A DNA stretch of 64,000 nt from Sinorhizobium sp. A49 (GCF_002002725.1 NZ_MUNW01000032.1:248001-312000), one strand, 5' to 3'. Positions 45,692-56,318 are shown, counted from the stretch's first letter. Notes: a model not told the origin generated them from the letters alone. Numbers and translations: made by a program.

Positions 45692-47173
45692 TTACCACCA
45701 CTTGGTGGGCGTGAAACGGCCGGCCGCCTGTTCGATGACATGGGCGGTCTTGAACAGGGTCTCTTCCTCGAACGGCTTGCCGATCAATTGCAGACCAAGC
45801 GGCAGACCCTTGTGGTCGACGCCGCCGGGAACGGCGATGCCCGGCAGGCCGGCCATGTTGACCGTCACCGTGAAGATGTCGTTGAGGTACATCTTCACCG
45901 GATCGGATGCCAGATCCTCGTCGGCGATACCGAAGGCAGAAGACGGAGTGGCAGGCGTCAGGATCGCATCGACACCAGCGTGGAAGGCCAGTTCGAAGTC
46001 GCGCTTGATCAGCGTGCGCACCTTCTGGGCGCGCAGGTAGTAGGCGTCGTAGTAACCGGCGGAAAGCACGTAGGTGCCGATCATGATGCGGCGCTTGACC
46101 TCCTGGCCGAAGCCGGCGGCACGGGTCTTTTCGTACATGTCGACGATGTCCTTGCCGTCGACGCGCAGGCCGTAGCGAACACCATCGTAGCGGGCAAGGT
46201 TTGAAGACGCTTCGGCAGGAGCAACGATGTAATAGGCCGGCAGCGCATATTTGGTGTGCGGAAGCGTGATGTCCACGATCTCGGCACCGGCGTCCTTGAG
46301 CCAGGCGATACCCTGCTGCCAGAGCGCCTCGATCTCTTCCGGCATACCCTCGACGCGGTACTCGCGGGGAATGCCGATCTTCATGCCCTTGATCGACTGG
46401 CCGATCGAGGCTTCGTAGTTCGGCACCGGCAGATCGACCGAGGTCGTGTCCTTGGCGTCGACGCTTGCCATCGACTTCAGAAGGATCGCGGCATCGCGCA
46501 CGTCACGGGCAATCGGGCCGGCCTGGTCGAGCGACGAGGCGAAGGCAACGACGCCCCAGCGCGAGCAGCGGCCGTAGGTCGGTTTGATGCCAACGGTGCC
46601 GGTAAAGGCCGCCGGCTGACGGATGGAGCCACCGGTGTCGGTTGCCGTCGCACCAGCGCACAGATGCGCAGCCACGGCCGCGGCCGAACCGCCCGATGAA
46701 CCACCCGGAACCAGATCGAGGTTCGAGCCCTTGGCGCGCCAGGGGTTCTTCACGGCGCCGTAGTAGGAGGTCTCGTTGGAGGAGCCCATGGCGAACTCGT
46801 CCATGTTGAGCTTGCCGAGCATCACGGCACCGTCGTTCCAGAGGTTCTGGGTCACGGTCGATTCGTAGCGCGGAGCGAAACCATCAAGAATATGGCTGCA
46901 GGCCTGGGTGTGCACGCCTTCGGTGCCGAAGAGATCCTTGATGCCCAGCGGAATGCCTTCGAGCGCGCCGGCCTTGCCGGCGGCGATGCGCACATCCGAA
47001 GCCTTGGCCATTTCGCGCGCCTTGTCGGGCGTGACGGCAATATAGGCATTGATCGCTTCGTTGGCGCTATCGATCGCTGCGATATAAGCGTCGGTCAGTT
47101 CAACGGCGGTAATTTCCTTGCCGGCAAGCTTGGTGCGGGCTTCGGCGATCGTCAGGCTGGTGAGTTCGGTCAT
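45692..47173 (-). CDS. gatA: Aspartyl/glutamyl-tRNA amidotransferase subunit A
   Basis: Amidase subunit of GatCAB that frees ammonia from glutamine. 493 aa from the ATG at 47171-47173 ([14 protein letters not shown]). Catalytic triad Lys79 ([10 protein letters not shown]), cis-Ser159 ([11 protein letters not shown]) and Ser183 ([11 protein letters not shown]) is intact. It follows gatC by 52 bases. Confidence 0.98.
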   Translation of the reverse strand: MTELTSLTIAEARTKLAGKEITAVELTDAYIAAIDSANEAINAYIAVTPDKAREMAKASDVRIAAGKAGALEGIPLGIKDLFGTEGVHTQACSHILDGFAPRYESTVTQNLWNDGAVMLGKLNMDEFAMGSSNETSYYGAVKNPWRAKGSNLDLVPGGSSGGSAAAVAAHLCAGATATDTGGSIRQPAAFTGTVGIKPTYGRCSRWGVVAFASSLDQAGPIARDVRDAAILLKSMASVDAKDTTSVDLPVPNYEASIGQSIKGMKIGIPREYRVEGMPEEIEALWQQGIAWLKDAGAEIVDITLPHTKYALPAYYIVAPAEASSNLARYDGVRYGLRVDGKDIVDMYEKTRAAGFGQEVKRRIMIGTYVLSAGYYDAYYLRAQKVRTLIKRDFELAFHAGVDAILTPATPSSAFGIADEDLASDPVKMYLNDIFTVTVNMAGLPGIAVPGGVDHKGLPLGLQLIGKPFEEETLFKTAHVIEQAAGRFTPTKWW

Positions 47174-47225
47174 GGTGAAATCGGGCTTTCGCAAATCGGG
47201 TACGTCGGGGCGGCAGGCGGTCGGA

Positions 47226-47513
47226 TTATTCGACGACCTTCGGGACGAGGAAGAAGTTGCGATCGGTATTGGGAGCGTTGGCGACGATATCGTCGGCCTT
47301 GCTGCCGTCGGACACGACGTCCAGGCGCTTCTTCATCTCCATCGGCGTCACCGACGTCATGGGTTCGACGCCATCGACATTCACTTCCGAGAGCTGCTCG
47401 ACGAAACCAAGGATGCCGTTGATTTCGCCCACCATCCGCGTGGCTTCATCTTCACTGACGGCGATGCGGGCGAGGCGCGCGACGCGCTTCACGGTGGCAA
47501 GGTCTACGGACAT
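47226..47513 (-). CDS. gatC: Aspartyl/glutamyl-tRNA amidotransferase subunit C
   Basis: Small subunit that stabilises the GatA-GatB interface. 95 aa, start ATG at 47511-47513. Motifs [17 protein letters not shown] near the N-terminus and [22 protein letters not shown] follow the family. First gene of the gatCA operon. Confidence 0.97.
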   Translation of the reverse strand: MSVDLATVKRVARLARIAVSEDEATRMVGEINGILGFVEQLSEVNVDGVEPMTSVTPMEMKKRLDVVSDGSKADDIVANAPNTDRNFFLVPKVVE

Positions 47514-47543
47514 GGTCGTCTCCGGTCTCTGGAACTTTCCCCC

Positions 47544-47572
47544 GCTATAATGGTGCGCGGCGAGGCGCGCAA
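47544..47572 (-). promoter_or_regulatory. Candidate gatCA promoter
   Basis: TTGCGC (47567-47572), 17 bases, TATAGC (47544-47549) on minus. Start near 47537, leader of about 24 bases. Confidence 0.45.
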
Positions 47573-47624
47573 CGGGGGAATCGCCCGATCGCCCGCCTGC
47601 CGCGATTGCTGACCGACTTTGCCC

Positions 47625-48329
47625 TTAGACGGTCACAACGCCGCCAACGGCCGGTGTCGCGACTTTGGTCGAGGCGCTGTCCATGCCGACGACGAAATTT
47701 TCCGGCGTCTGGTCGATGATCGGGAAGGATCCGTAGTGGCAGGGAATGGCGGTTGAGAACTTGAAATAGCGCTGGCAGGCGAGTGCTGCGACGGCACCGC
47801 CCATGGTGAAGCGGTCGCCGATCGGCACAAGGCCGATCTCGGGCTGGTGCAACTCCTCGATCAGCGCCATATCCGAGAAGATGTCGGTATCGCCCATATG
47901 ATAGAGCGTCGGTTCGTCCTCAAAATGCAGGACGAGACCGTTGGCATTGCCGAGCGAATGCGAAACGCCGTCTTCGGTAATCTGTGCCGATGAATGCAGC
48001 GCGTTGACGAACGTCGCCGAAAAACCGGCAAGATGGATTGTGCCACCGGTATTGCCGGGCTCCATCACCGAGACGCCCTGGCGGCCGAGCCACATGCAGA
48101 GATCGAAATTGGCAACAACCACGGCGCCGGTTTCCTTGGCAATCGCGACGGTATCACCGACATGATCGCCATGACCGTGGGTCAGGAGAATGTGGGTGAG
48201 GCCTGCCGTCACGTCCTTGCGCTCACTGTCGAGGAACGCGGGATTGCCGGTAAAGAAGGGATCGATCAGGATCTTCGACGTTGCCGTTTCGATGTGAAAG
48301 GCGGAATGGCCGAGCCATTTGATCTTCAT
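47625..48329 (-). CDS. UPF0173 metal-dependent hydrolase (MBL fold)
   Basis: Metallo-beta-lactamase-fold protein, 234 aa. The dinuclear metal motif HGHGDH is at 51-56; further ligands are expected in [16 protein letters not shown] and IPCHYG. Beginning [19 protein letters not shown]. Cytoplasmic, substrate unknown. Divergent from ruvX with 82 bases between starts. Confidence 0.93.
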   Translation of the reverse strand: MKIKWLGHSAFHIETATSKILIDPFFTGNPAFLDSERKDVTAGLTHILLTHGHGDHVGDTVAIAKETGAVVVANFDLCMWLGRQGVSVMEPGNTGGTIHLAGFSATFVNALHSSAQITEDGVSHSLGNANGLVLHFEDEPTLYHMGDTDIFSDMALIEELHQPEIGLVPIGDRFTMGGAVAALACQRYFKFSTAIPCHYGSFPIIDQTPENFVVGMDSASTKVATPAVGGVVTV

Positions 48330-48411
48330 GACATTCTCCCAGATGATTTGTGCTTTGGACCAGCTATATGGAACGAGACGAACACCTGCAAAGATCGAAT
48401 CGGCAAATCAA

Positions 48412-48900
48412 ATGACAATTCTGACCATCGAAGAACTCGCGAGCCGGCTTCAGCCCAACCAGGCCATCGCCGGCCTCGATCTCGGCACCAAGACGATCGG
48501 CATTTCCATGTCGGATCTCGGGCGTCGGATCGCGACGCCGCGCGAGGTGATCAAGCGGGTCAAGTTCGGCATCGATGCGGTGACGCTTCTGGCGGTGGCA
48601 GAAAAGGAAAGGGTCGCGGCCTTCGTCATCGGCCTGCCGGTCAACATGGACGGCAGTGAAGGACCCCGCTGTCAGGCGACCCGCGCTTTCGTGCGCAACA
48701 TGGTCGAGAAGACGCCCCTGCCCTTCATCTATTGGGATGAACGACTTTCCACCGTCGCGGCTGAAAGGGTGCTGATCGAAATGGATGTGTCGCGCAAGAA
48801 GCGGGCCGAGCGCATCGATTCGGCCGCCGCATCCTTCATTCTTCAGGGCGCGCTGGACAGGCTGGCGTCGCTTGCCAGGGACGGCGCCTCGGCCGACTGA
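48412..48900 (+). CDS. ruvX: RuvX/YqgF-type putative Holliday-junction resolvase
   Basis: RNase H-fold nuclease; the E. coli member takes part in 16S rRNA 5'-end maturation. 162 aa from the ATG at 48412 ([14 protein letters not shown]); the frame is open 31 codons upstream into the divergent gene. Motifs [16 protein letters not shown] (first Asp), [14 protein letters not shown] and [12 protein letters not shown] and a C-terminal Asp in [13 protein letters not shown] are present. The 3' end overlaps the DUF6105-like gene on the other strand by 58 bases. Confidence 0.93.
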   Translation: MTILTIEELASRLQPNQAIAGLDLGTKTIGISMSDLGRRIATPREVIKRVKFGIDAVTLLAVAEKERVAAFVIGLPVNMDGSEGPRCQATRAFVRNMVEKTPLPFIYWDERLSTVAAERVLIEMDVSRKKRAERIDSAAASFILQGALDRLASLARDGASAD

Positions 48901-49181
48901 GCGGCACCGAAGCGGCGGCGGTACCAGGCTCCAAGCTCGCGGCGCTTGCGGTAGGCAATGATGCCGAGAACGATGAAGCTGTCGACGATGATGGCGCGCG
49001 CAACGAGCGGCGGAATGCTTTCGGGGGGAATGCCAAGCACGTTGCCATAGATCTGGAAGACCAGGTCATGGGTCTGGCGCGTCAGCATGAAGAAGCCGAA
49101 GCTCATGTCGTAATAGGAAAGGCCGTACCAGCCGGCCAAAAGCATGACGGGGCATGCCCACAGGATCAGAAACCACTTCAT
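48843..49181 (-). CDS. Small membrane protein (DUF6105-like)
   Basis: 112 aa from the ATG at 49179-49181 ([24 protein letters not shown] cut at residue 20: [20 protein letters not shown]). Two hydrophobic segments (about 1-22 and 65-85), [19 protein letters not shown] between them, and a basic C-terminus ([13 protein letters not shown]). Probably the DUF6105 family, by memory of the N-terminal pattern. The ATG overlaps the stop of the gene upstream (ATGA), so translation is coupled. Convergent overlap of 58 bases with ruvX. Confidence 0.7.
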   Translation of the reverse strand: MKWFLILWACPVMLLAGWYGLSYYDMSFGFFMLTRQTHDLVFQIYGNVLGIPPESIPPLVARAIIVDSFIVLGIIAYRKRRELGAWYRRRFGAAQSAEAPSLASDASLSSAP

Positions 49182-49333
49182 GCGGCCCCCCTTTCCGATA
49201 GGCGCCGATACAGCAGTGGATAGAGCGCGCGGTCTGCAAGCACCAAGGCAAGCAGAACCGTCGCGGGGACCACGATATCGAGCGCCAGTCCGGCGAAAAA
49301 CATCATCATGATGATCAAAAGACCAGTTCTCAC
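49178..49333 (-). CDS. Short membrane protein, unknown
   Basis: 51 aa from a GTG (49331-49333) with GGAG seven bases upstream. One or two hydrophobic helices (LLIIMMMFFAGLALDIVVPATVLLALVLA read in two parts) end in [21 protein letters not shown] overlap with the next gene suggests a two-gene operon of membrane proteins. A longer frame from 49411 is open but lacks a good start. Confidence 0.6.
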   Translation of the reverse strand: MRTGLLIIMMMFFAGLALDIVVPATVLLALVLADRALYPLLYRRLSERGAA

Positions 49334-49573
49334 CGAACCGCTCCATTCCGGATTTCTTTGCGTTACCCAGCCACTGTCCACGCTCGGCGACGCTCGCGCA
49401 ACGTAAACCATTTGTTAAGGTTAATTTTCACAGGCCCCTGTCCGGCTGCAGTCGAGATGGCTCCCACAAAGCGCTGCAGGACTTGAAACCCACCGCATGA
49501 TTTCGTCTTAAATCGATTCCGGTCCGAGAAATTATGCAGTAACGGTGAGCCCTCTTCCCGCGCAGGCCCGGCC

Positions 49574-50509
49574 ATGATCATCGTCTTTGAAAGCATCCTT
49601 CCCATCTTCCTTCTGGTGCTGCTCGGCGCGTGGCTGAAACGCACGACGCTGGTCGATCAGAATCTGTGGCTCGGCCTCGAACAGTTTGGCTATTACATCC
49701 TCTTCCCCGCCCTGTTGTTTTCGACGCTGGCCCAGGCCGATTTTTCCGGCATGAAGGCGGACGCGACGGCGATTGCCACGATCGGCAGCGTCAGCCTGAT
49801 GTCGATCTTCGTTCTATTGCTCTGGCCATTGTTGCGAAACAGAGAGGTTTCAGGCGCGTCCTTCACATCGGTCTTCCAGACGGCCACACGCTGGAACGGC
49901 TTCATGGCATTGGCGATCGCCCAAAAGCTTTATGGGCCGATCGGGCTGACGCTGACGGCTCTGGTGATGACGCTCGTGATCATCCCGATCAATCTCTACA
50001 ACGTCGGCGTGCTGGTTTGGTTCGGTGGCGGCAACCGGGATTTCCGGCGTTTCTTTGCCAAGATCGTCACCAATCCGTTAATCGTCGCATCGGTGTTCGG
50101 GATCCTGTTCAACCTAGCCGGCATCAAGGTCTATGGGCCGCTGATGACCACCATCGACATGCTGGCAAGCGCCTCACTCAGCCTCGGCCTAGTGATGGTC
50201 GGCGCCGGACTGCGGGTATCCGACGCACTGAAGCCGAGCGGGTCGGCGATACTCGCGGTGTTCCTGAAGCTGATCGTCATGCCGGTGTTCATGGTGGGCG
50301 CCAGCTTCCTGCTCGGCATCCGCGGTGACGCATTGTGCGTCATTGCGCTCGGCGCGGCTGTGCCGACCGCGATGAACGGCTATCTGCTTGCCAAGCAGAT
50401 GGGCGGCGACGCCGAGCTTTATGCGGCGGTGGCGACGGTCCAGACCGTCGTCTCCTTCTTCACGATACCGCTGGTGCTGTCCGTGGCCGCTTACGTGGCG
50501 GCTGGATAG
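49574..50509 (+). CDS. AEC-family (auxin efflux carrier type) transporter
   Basis: Predicted inner-membrane permease, 311 aa, about ten transmembrane helices in two repeats of five. Bacterial members export or import organic acids or similar anions; substrate unknown here. Typical segments: ESILPIFLLVLLGAWLKR, LEQFGYYILFPALLF and ALGAAVPTAMNGYLLAKQMG near the C-terminus. The 3' end overlaps the convergent acyl-CoA dehydrogenase gene by 19 bases. Confidence 0.9.
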   Translation: MIIVFESILPIFLLVLLGAWLKRTTLVDQNLWLGLEQFGYYILFPALLFSTLAQADFSGMKADATAIATIGSVSLMSIFVLLLWPLLRNREVSGASFTSVFQTATRWNGFMALAIAQKLYGPIGLTLTALVMTLVIIPINLYNVGVLVWFGGGNRDFRRFFAKIVTNPLIVASVFGILFNLAGIKVYGPLMTTIDMLASASLSLGLVMVGAGLRVSDALKPSGSAILAVFLKLIVMPVFMVGASFLLGIRGDALCVIALGAAVPTAMNGYLLAKQMGGDAELYAAVATVQTVVSFFTIPLVLSVAAYVAAG

Positions 50510-52143
50510 AGCAGATCGAGGATGTAGGCGGAATCGAAGCGCGAATCGAGCATGCCGTAGGTCGACCGCCAGCCTGCGGCCAGGCGCGATTCGAGGAAGG
50601 CATCGGCGATACGGCCGGCACCAAGCCGATAGAGTTCGGCGGCAGCAGCAGCCAGAGCCAGTTGTTCGACCAGCATTCGGGCCGCCCCTTCATCGCGCTC
50701 GCAGAGCGACATCGCCGCGCGCAGCACGTCGATTGTCTTGCGACCGGCAGGCCCGAGATCACGGCTCAGCACCGCAAACAACTGTTCGAACAGATCCTTG
50801 CGCTTGAGCAGCACCCGCAAGACATCCAAGGCCATGACGTTGCCGGAGCCTTCCCAGATGGCATTGACCGGGGCCTCGCGGTAATGCCGCGCCAGCGCCC
50901 GCTCTTCGACATAGCCGTTGCCGCCGAGGCATTCCATCGCCTCATAGATCAGCGCCGGCGCGATCTTGCAGCACCAGTACTTTGCGACCGGTGTCATGAT
51001 GCGGGCGTAGGCCGCGTCTTCGGCACTGCCGTGGGCCTTGTCGAAGGCGTCGGCGAGGCGGAACGACAGGGCGCTGGCGGCTGCGACGTCGAGCGCCATG
51101 TCAGCGAGGACCCGCGTCATCATCGGCTGGCTGACGAGCGGCTTGCCGAAGACCTTGCGGCCGCGCGTGTGGTGGACGGCTTCGGCAAGCGAGGCCCGCA
51201 TGATGCCCGCGGACGCAAGGGCGCAATCGAGACGCGTCAGCGTCACCATGTCGAGAATGGTGCGGATGCCGGCATCGGGCGCGCCGAGCACGAAACCGAA
51301 CGTATCGGAAAACTCGACTTCGGCCGATGCGTTGGAGCGGTTGCCGAGCTTGTCCTTCAGACGCTGGAAGCGCAGGCCGTTGGCGGCACCGTCTTCAAGC
51401 AGCCGCGGCACGAGGAAGCAGCCGAGCCCGTCGCGGGTCTGCGCCAGCATGACGAAGGCGTCGCTCATCGGCGCCGACATGAACCACTTGTGACCGTTGA
51501 GACGATAGATGCCCTCGCCCACGCGCTCGGCAGTCGAGGTGTTGGCGCGCACGTCGGTGCCGCCCTGCTTTTCCGTCATGCCCATGCCGACGGTGACGGC
51601 AGACTTCTGCATCCACGGCTTGTTCGACGAATCGTATTTGCGCGACAGGATTTTTGGCGCCCATTCCTTCTGGACGGCAGGCGACGCGGTGATTGCCGCA
51701 AGCGAGGCACTCGTCATTGTCAGCGGGCAAAGATGGCCGCATTCCAGCTGAGCCGTCAGGTAAAAACGGATCGCGCGCGTCTTGTGCGACTGATTGCGCT
51801 CGTCGGGCAGGTTTTCCCAGGCGGATGCGTGCAGGCCCGAGGTCATGGAGCGACGCATCAGGGCATGCCATGCCGGATGAAACTCGACGACGTCGAGGCG
51901 CTCGCCGCGGGGTCCGTGGGTCTTCAGCTTCGGCGCACCTTCGTTCGCCATGCGCGCCAGTTCCTGCGCCTCCGGCGAGGTCACGTAGCGGCCAAGCGTA
52001 TCGAACTCGTCGCGGAGCGCCTTCGTCATGCCCGAGGTAATGTCCACGACCAGCGGATCGGAGCGATAGGCATTGATGCCGGACCAGGGCTTGGGCTGGT
52101 TCAGCTCGGCGAGTTTCTGTTCGGTCCGGTTCATCTGATTCAT
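50491..52143 (-). CDS. aidB: AidB-like acyl-CoA dehydrogenase
   Basis: FAD flavoenzyme of the acyl-CoA dehydrogenase family, closest to AidB, an alkylation-response protein with DNA-binding ability in E. coli. 550 aa. Motifs GMGMTEKQGGTDVRANTS, LDCALASAGIMRASLAEA, MECLGGNGYVEERALARHYRE and IWEGSGNVMALDVLR fit AidB rather than short-chain enzymes. Start ATG at 52141-52143 (MNQMNRTEQKL); Met4 is possible. No ada-type gene is near. Confidence 0.85.
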   Translation of the reverse strand: MNQMNRTEQKLAELNQPKPWSGINAYRSDPLVVDITSGMTKALRDEFDTLGRYVTSPEAQELARMANEGAPKLKTHGPRGERLDVVEFHPAWHALMRRSMTSGLHASAWENLPDERNQSHKTRAIRFYLTAQLECGHLCPLTMTSASLAAITASPAVQKEWAPKILSRKYDSSNKPWMQKSAVTVGMGMTEKQGGTDVRANTSTAERVGEGIYRLNGHKWFMSAPMSDAFVMLAQTRDGLGCFLVPRLLEDGAANGLRFQRLKDKLGNRSNASAEVEFSDTFGFVLGAPDAGIRTILDMVTLTRLDCALASAGIMRASLAEAVHHTRGRKVFGKPLVSQPMMTRVLADMALDVAAASALSFRLADAFDKAHGSAEDAAYARIMTPVAKYWCCKIAPALIYEAMECLGGNGYVEERALARHYREAPVNAIWEGSGNVMALDVLRVLLKRKDLFEQLFAVLSRDLGPAGRKTIDVLRAAMSLCERDEGAARMLVEQLALAAAAAELYRLGAGRIADAFLESRLAAGWRSTYGMLDSRFDSAYILDLLYPAAT

Positions 52144-52238
52144 GGGCCGGTTCTAGCGCAAGTTTGTCGACCACGAAACGGGGCCAGGGAAAGATAGGAT
52201 GCCGCACCCAAGTTTTCTGCGGAAGGGCTTGCGCACCG

Positions 52239-52267
52239 CTTGCCGTGCAAGGGGGCACGTCTTATAG
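52239..52267 (+). promoter_or_regulatory. pyrB: Candidate pyrB promoter
   Basis: CTTGCC (52239-52244), 17 bases, TTATAG (52262-52267), close to the rhizobial consensus. Leader of about 27 bases. The spacer contains a short self-complementary GTGC...GCAC. Confidence 0.6.
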
Positions 52268-52300
52268 AGCGAGCCACATTCCAGAGCGCAAGGGCGGCCC

Positions 52301-53242
52301 ATGACCACTTTCCCGCATCGCCACCTGCTCGGCATCAAAGGTCTTACGGAGCAGGATATCACCTACCTGCTCGATCGTGCCGATGAAGCCGTCAAGATCT
52401 CCCGTCAGAGAGAGAAGAAGACGTCCACCCTTCGTGGGCTGACGCAGATCAATCTCTTTTTCGAAGCGTCCACCAGGACGCAATCCTCCTTCGAACTCGC
52501 CGGCAAACGGCTCGGCGCCGACGTGATGAACATGTCGGTCGGCAATTCCTCGGTGAAGAAGGGCGAAACGCTGATCGATACGGCGATGACGCTGAACGCC
52601 ATGCACCCCGACGTGCTGGTCGTGCGCCACTCGTCGGCGGGTGCCGCCGCGCTTCTGGCGCAGAAAGTGTCCTGCTCGGTGGTCAATGCCGGTGATGGCC
52701 AGCACGAGCACCCGACCCAGGCGCTGCTCGACGCGCTGACGATCCGCCGCATCAAGGGCAAGCTCTCGCGCATTATCGTGGCGATCTGCGGCGACGTGCT
52801 GCATTCGCGCGTCGCCCGATCCAACATCCTTCTGCTTAACCAGATGGGCGCACGGGTGCGTGTCGTCGCACCCGCGACCCTGCTGCCTTCGGGCATCGCC
52901 GACATGGGCGTCGAGGTCTACCACTCGATGGCCGAGGGACTGAAGGATGCGGATGTGGTGATGATGCTGCGCCTGCAGCGCGAGCGCATGGCCGGCTCCT
53001 TCGTGCCGTCGGTGCGCGAGTACTTCCACTATTACGGCCTCGATGCCGAAAAGCTGAAGGCGGCCAAGGACGATGCGCTCGTCATGCATCCGGGCCCGAT
53101 GAACCGCGGCGTCGAAATCGCGTCCGAGATCGCCGATGGGCCACAGAGCGTGATCGAACAGCAGGTCGAAATGGGTGTCGCCGTGCGCATGGCGGTGATG
53201 GAAACACTTCTTCTTTCGCAGAACCAGGGGCCGCGCGTATGA
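52301..53242 (+). CDS. pyrB: Aspartate carbamoyltransferase catalytic subunit
   Basis: Committed step of pyrimidine synthesis: carbamoyl phosphate plus aspartate. 313 aa. Carbamoyl-phosphate loop STRT at 57-60 ([13 protein letters not shown]), [10 protein letters not shown], and [11 protein letters not shown] near the C-terminus are intact. No regulatory pyrI is adjacent; instead a degenerate dihydroorotase overlaps its end by four bases, as in Pseudomonas-type ATCases. Confidence 0.98.
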   Translation: MTTFPHRHLLGIKGLTEQDITYLLDRADEAVKISRQREKKTSTLRGLTQINLFFEASTRTQSSFELAGKRLGADVMNMSVGNSSVKKGETLIDTAMTLNAMHPDVLVVRHSSAGAAALLAQKVSCSVVNAGDGQHEHPTQALLDALTIRRIKGKLSRIIVAICGDVLHSRVARSNILLLNQMGARVRVVAPATLLPSGIADMGVEVYHSMAEGLKDADVVMMLRLQRERMAGSFVPSVREYFHYYGLDAEKLKAAKDDALVMHPGPMNRGVEIASEIADGPQSVIEQQVEMGVAVRMAVMETLLLSQNQGPRV

Positions 53243-54528
53243 CCAGACCGCTCGTTCTTAGAAACCTTCGCATCGTCGACCCGTCGCGCAACCTCGACGA
53301 GACCGGCACGATCATCGTCGGCGACGATGGACGCATCCTCGCTGCAGGCAAGGATGCTCTCAACCAGGGCACGCCGGACGGCGCCTTCGTCAAGGATTGC
53401 GACGGGCTGACGGCCGTTCCGGGCCTCGTAGACGCGCGCGTCTTCGTCGGCGAGCCGGGCGCCGAACACCGCGAGACGATCGAATCGGCCTCGCGCGCGG
53501 CAGCCGTCGGCGGCGTCACCTCCTTCATCTCGATGCCGGACACGGATCCTGTCATCGACGACATCGCACTTGTCGAGTTCATGCAGAAGACGGCGCGCGA
53601 CAAGGCGCTCGTCAATGTTTATCCGGCAGCCGCCATGACCAAGGGTCTTGCCGGCGAAGAGATGACCGAGTTCGGCCTGCTGCGCGAGGCAGGTGCGGTC
53701 TGCTTTACCAACGGGCGTCGGGCGATCCACGACACGCTGATGCTGCGCCGGGCCATGACCTACGCCCGCGAATTCGGCGCGGTGATCGCGCTTGAAACGC
53801 GCGACAAGCATCTCGGCAACGGTGTAATGAACGAAGGGCTGCTTGCCAGCTGGCTCGGTCTCGCCGGTGTACCGCGTGAAGCCGAAATCATCCCGCTCGA
53901 GCGTGACCTGCGGATCGCCGGCCTTACCAGGGCCGCCTACCACGCCGCCAAGATCTCGGTTCCCGAATCGGCGGAAGCCGTTCTGACTGCCCGCAACCGC
54001 GGCGCCAACGTCACCTGCGGCATCTCGATCAATCATCTGACGCTCAACGAGAACGACATCGGCGAGTACCGGACATTCTTCAAGCTGTCGCCGCCCCTGC
54101 GCCGCGAGGATGACCGGGTTGCGATGGCGGAAGCCCTTGCCAACGGCACCATCGACATCATCGTTTCCTCACATGATCCGCAGGATGTCGACACCAAGCG
54201 CCTGCCCTTCTCGGACGCGGAGAACGGCGCGATCGGGCTCGAAACGATGCTTGCCGCGGCACTGCGCCTGCATAACAGTGGCCAGGTTTCGCTGATGCGC
54301 CTCATCGATGCGATGTCGACGCGCCCGGCGACGATCTTCGGGCTCGATGCCGGCACGTTGAAGCCGGGCGCCAAGGCCGACATCACCATCATCGACCTCG
54401 AAGAGCCGTGGGTTCTCTACAAGGAAGCGATCGTTTCGCGCTCCAAGAATACGCCGTTCGAAAATGCGCGCTTTACCGGACGGGTTGTGCAAACCTATGT
54501 TGCCGGCAAGCTTGTGCATTCGGCATAA
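53239..54528 (+). CDS. pyrC': Dihydroorotase-like protein, probably inactive (PyrC')
   Basis: 429 aa amidohydrolase-fold protein of the dihydroorotase family, overlapping pyrB by four bases. Key catalytic residues are missing. The Zn ligands in PGLxDxHxH are replaced (P61-G-L-V-D65-A-R67-V-F69). The HCED region reads ALETRDKHL (184-192). The HH of PHHL is NH (N265-H266). The catalytic Asp in TDHAPH is replaced (S310-S311-H312-D313-P-Q315). The fold context (GHxx-like [23 protein letters not shown]) is kept. In Pseudomonas such a pseudo-DHOase is a structural partner of ATCase; the same role is inferred here. A true pyrC is expected elsewhere. Confidence 0.88.
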   Translation: MTRPLVLRNLRIVDPSRNLDETGTIIVGDDGRILAAGKDALNQGTPDGAFVKDCDGLTAVPGLVDARVFVGEPGAEHRETIESASRAAAVGGVTSFISMPDTDPVIDDIALVEFMQKTARDKALVNVYPAAAMTKGLAGEEMTEFGLLREAGAVCFTNGRRAIHDTLMLRRAMTYAREFGAVIALETRDKHLGNGVMNEGLLASWLGLAGVPREAEIIPLERDLRIAGLTRAAYHAAKISVPESAEAVLTARNRGANVTCGISINHLTLNENDIGEYRTFFKLSPPLRREDDRVAMAEALANGTIDIIVSSHDPQDVDTKRLPFSDAENGAIGLETMLAAALRLHNSGQVSLMRLIDAMSTRPATIFGLDAGTLKPGAKADITIIDLEEPWVLYKEAIVSRSKNTPFENARFTGRVVQTYVAGKLVHSA

Positions 54529-54555
54529 GCGACAGCGGTCGCGCGGGAGGTTTCG

Positions 54556-55167
54556 GTGGATCTTTTTTCCTGGCAGCTCGGGCTGCCTTCAACGGCCCTG
54601 AGTCTTGCCTTCGGCTACCTGCTCGGCTCGATCCCCTTCGGGCTGATCCTGACGCGTATGGCCGGCCTTGGAGACGTTCGCAAGATCGGCTCCGGCAACA
54701 TCGGCGCCACCAACGTTCTGCGGACCGGCAACAAGAAGCTTGCTGCTGCAACCCTGCTGCTTGACGCCCTGAAAGGGACTGCCGCTGCTGCGATCGCATC
54801 GCTTTGGGGGATTGAAGCGGGTATTGCCGCTGGCCTTGCCGCCTTCCTCGGTCACCTCTACCCGGTCTGGCTCGGCTTCAAGGGCGGCAAGGGTGTTGCA
54901 ACCTATATCGGCGTGCTGCTCGGCCTCGTGCCGTGGATGGTTCTCGTGTTTGCGGCGATCTGGCTGGCGATGGCGAAAATCGGCCGTTACTCCTCCCTGT
55001 CGGCACTGGTTGCAACCGCAGTCATTCCGGTTGTACTCTATGCCACGGGACACGAGAAAGTCGCTCTGCTGTTTGCGGTCATGACCCTGATCACCTGGGT
55101 GAAACATCGCGCCAACATCCAGCGGCTCATCGCAGGCACCGAGAGCAGGATCGGAGACAAGGGATAA
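54556..55167 (+). CDS. plsY: Glycerol-3-phosphate acyltransferase PlsY
   Basis: Membrane enzyme transferring acyl from acyl-phosphate to glycerol-3-phosphate, first step of phospholipid synthesis. 203 aa from a GTG at 54556 with GGGAGG upstream. Five or more membrane helices; motifs [27 protein letters not shown] and [10 protein letters not shown] are present. It overlaps dprA by one base (TAATG). Confidence 0.97.
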   Translation: MDLFSWQLGLPSTALSLAFGYLLGSIPFGLILTRMAGLGDVRKIGSGNIGATNVLRTGNKKLAAATLLLDALKGTAAAAIASLWGIEAGIAAGLAAFLGHLYPVWLGFKGGKGVATYIGVLLGLVPWMVLVFAAIWLAMAKIGRYSSLSALVATAVIPVVLYATGHEKVALLFAVMTLITWVKHRANIQRLIAGTESRIGDKG

Positions 55168-56318
55168 TGTTGGACGTCAGTGCAAAGCGAAGCGGAGTTG
55201 CACTGACCGAACGACAGAAGATTTCCTGGCTGCGGCTGATCCGCAGCGACAATGTCGGCCCCGTCACCTTTCGTGATCTCATCAACCATTTCGGCACCGC
55301 CGAGGCGGCACTTGATGCCTTGCCCGAACTCTCCCGGCGCGGCGCCGGTGCGCGGACGTTCCGTGTCGCCACGATCGCCGAAGCGGAGCGGGAGCTTGAG
55401 ATCGCAAACCGCCTCGGCGCTACCTTCGTCGGCGTCGGTGAGCCAAGCTATCCCTTCGCCCTTCGCCAGATCGATGGCGCTCCTCCCCTCCTCGCCGTCA
55501 AAGGCGACCTCAACGCCGCCACGCGATCGTCGCTCGGCATCGTCGGTTCGCGCAACGCCTCGGTCAGCGGCGCAAAGTTTGCAGCCATGATTGCGCGCGA
55601 CGCCGGTCGTGCCGGCTACGTGATCACGTCAGGCCTTGCCCGCGGCATCGACACCGCCGCCCATCGGGCAAGCCTGGAGCATGGTACGATCGCCGTGCTT
55701 GCGGGTGGTATCGACCGGCCGTATCCGCCTGAGAATATCGGACTGCTCAACGACATCATGGCAGGCCAGGGCCTGGCGGTCAGCGAGATGCCCTTCGGCT
55801 GGGAGCCGCGCGCGCGCGATTTCCCGAGACGCAACCGTCTGATCGCCGGCATCAGCCTCGGCGTGGCGATCGTCGAGGCAGCCAACCGCTCCGGCTCGCT
55901 GATCACGGCCCGCTATGCCGCCGATTTCGGCCGCCTGGTCTTCGCCGTCCCCGGCTCGCCGCTCGATCCGCGCTGCCATGGAACCAACGACCTGCTGAAA
56001 CAAGGCGCGATCGTCACGACGACATCGGACGATGTACTCGACGCCCTTGCGCCGCTCAGCCAGCATACGTTACCTTTTTCTGCAGGGGCAGACGAACCGG
56101 CGCAGGAGACCCCGTCGAGACGACCGTCGCCACTCGCCGACGGCGACCGCGCAACGATTACGGATGCGCTCGGCCCAACACCTGTCGATATCGACGACGT
56201 CATCCGCCACACCGGATTGCCCGCGGCCGAAGTTTACCTCGCGCTAATAGAGCTTGACCTCGCCGGACGCCTCAACCGCCATCCGTCGGGGCTCGTGTCG
56301 CTCAACGTCGAGCAATAA
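55167..56318 (+). CDS. dprA: DNA processing protein DprA
   Basis: Loads RecA on single-stranded DNA in natural transformation; present also in non-competent species. 383 aa from the ATG at 55167, which overlaps the plsY stop. Rossmann-like core with SLGIVGSRNASVSGAKFA, SGLARGIDTAAHRA, AVLAGGIDRPYPPEN and FPRRNRLIAGIS; N-terminal SAM-like helix-hairpin part and a C-terminal winged helix (about 325-383). The upstream open frame is not used. Confidence 0.96.
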   Translation: MLDVSAKRSGVALTERQKISWLRLIRSDNVGPVTFRDLINHFGTAEAALDALPELSRRGAGARTFRVATIAEAERELEIANRLGATFVGVGEPSYPFALRQIDGAPPLLAVKGDLNAATRSSLGIVGSRNASVSGAKFAAMIARDAGRAGYVITSGLARGIDTAAHRASLEHGTIAVLAGGIDRPYPPENIGLLNDIMAGQGLAVSEMPFGWEPRARDFPRRNRLIAGISLGVAIVEAANRSGSLITARYAADFGRLVFAVPGSPLDPRCHGTNDLLKQGAIVTTTSDDVLDALAPLSQHTLPFSAGADEPAQETPSRRPSPLADGDRATITDALGPTPVDIDDVIRHTGLPAAEVYLALIELDLAGRLNRHPSGLVSLNVEQ

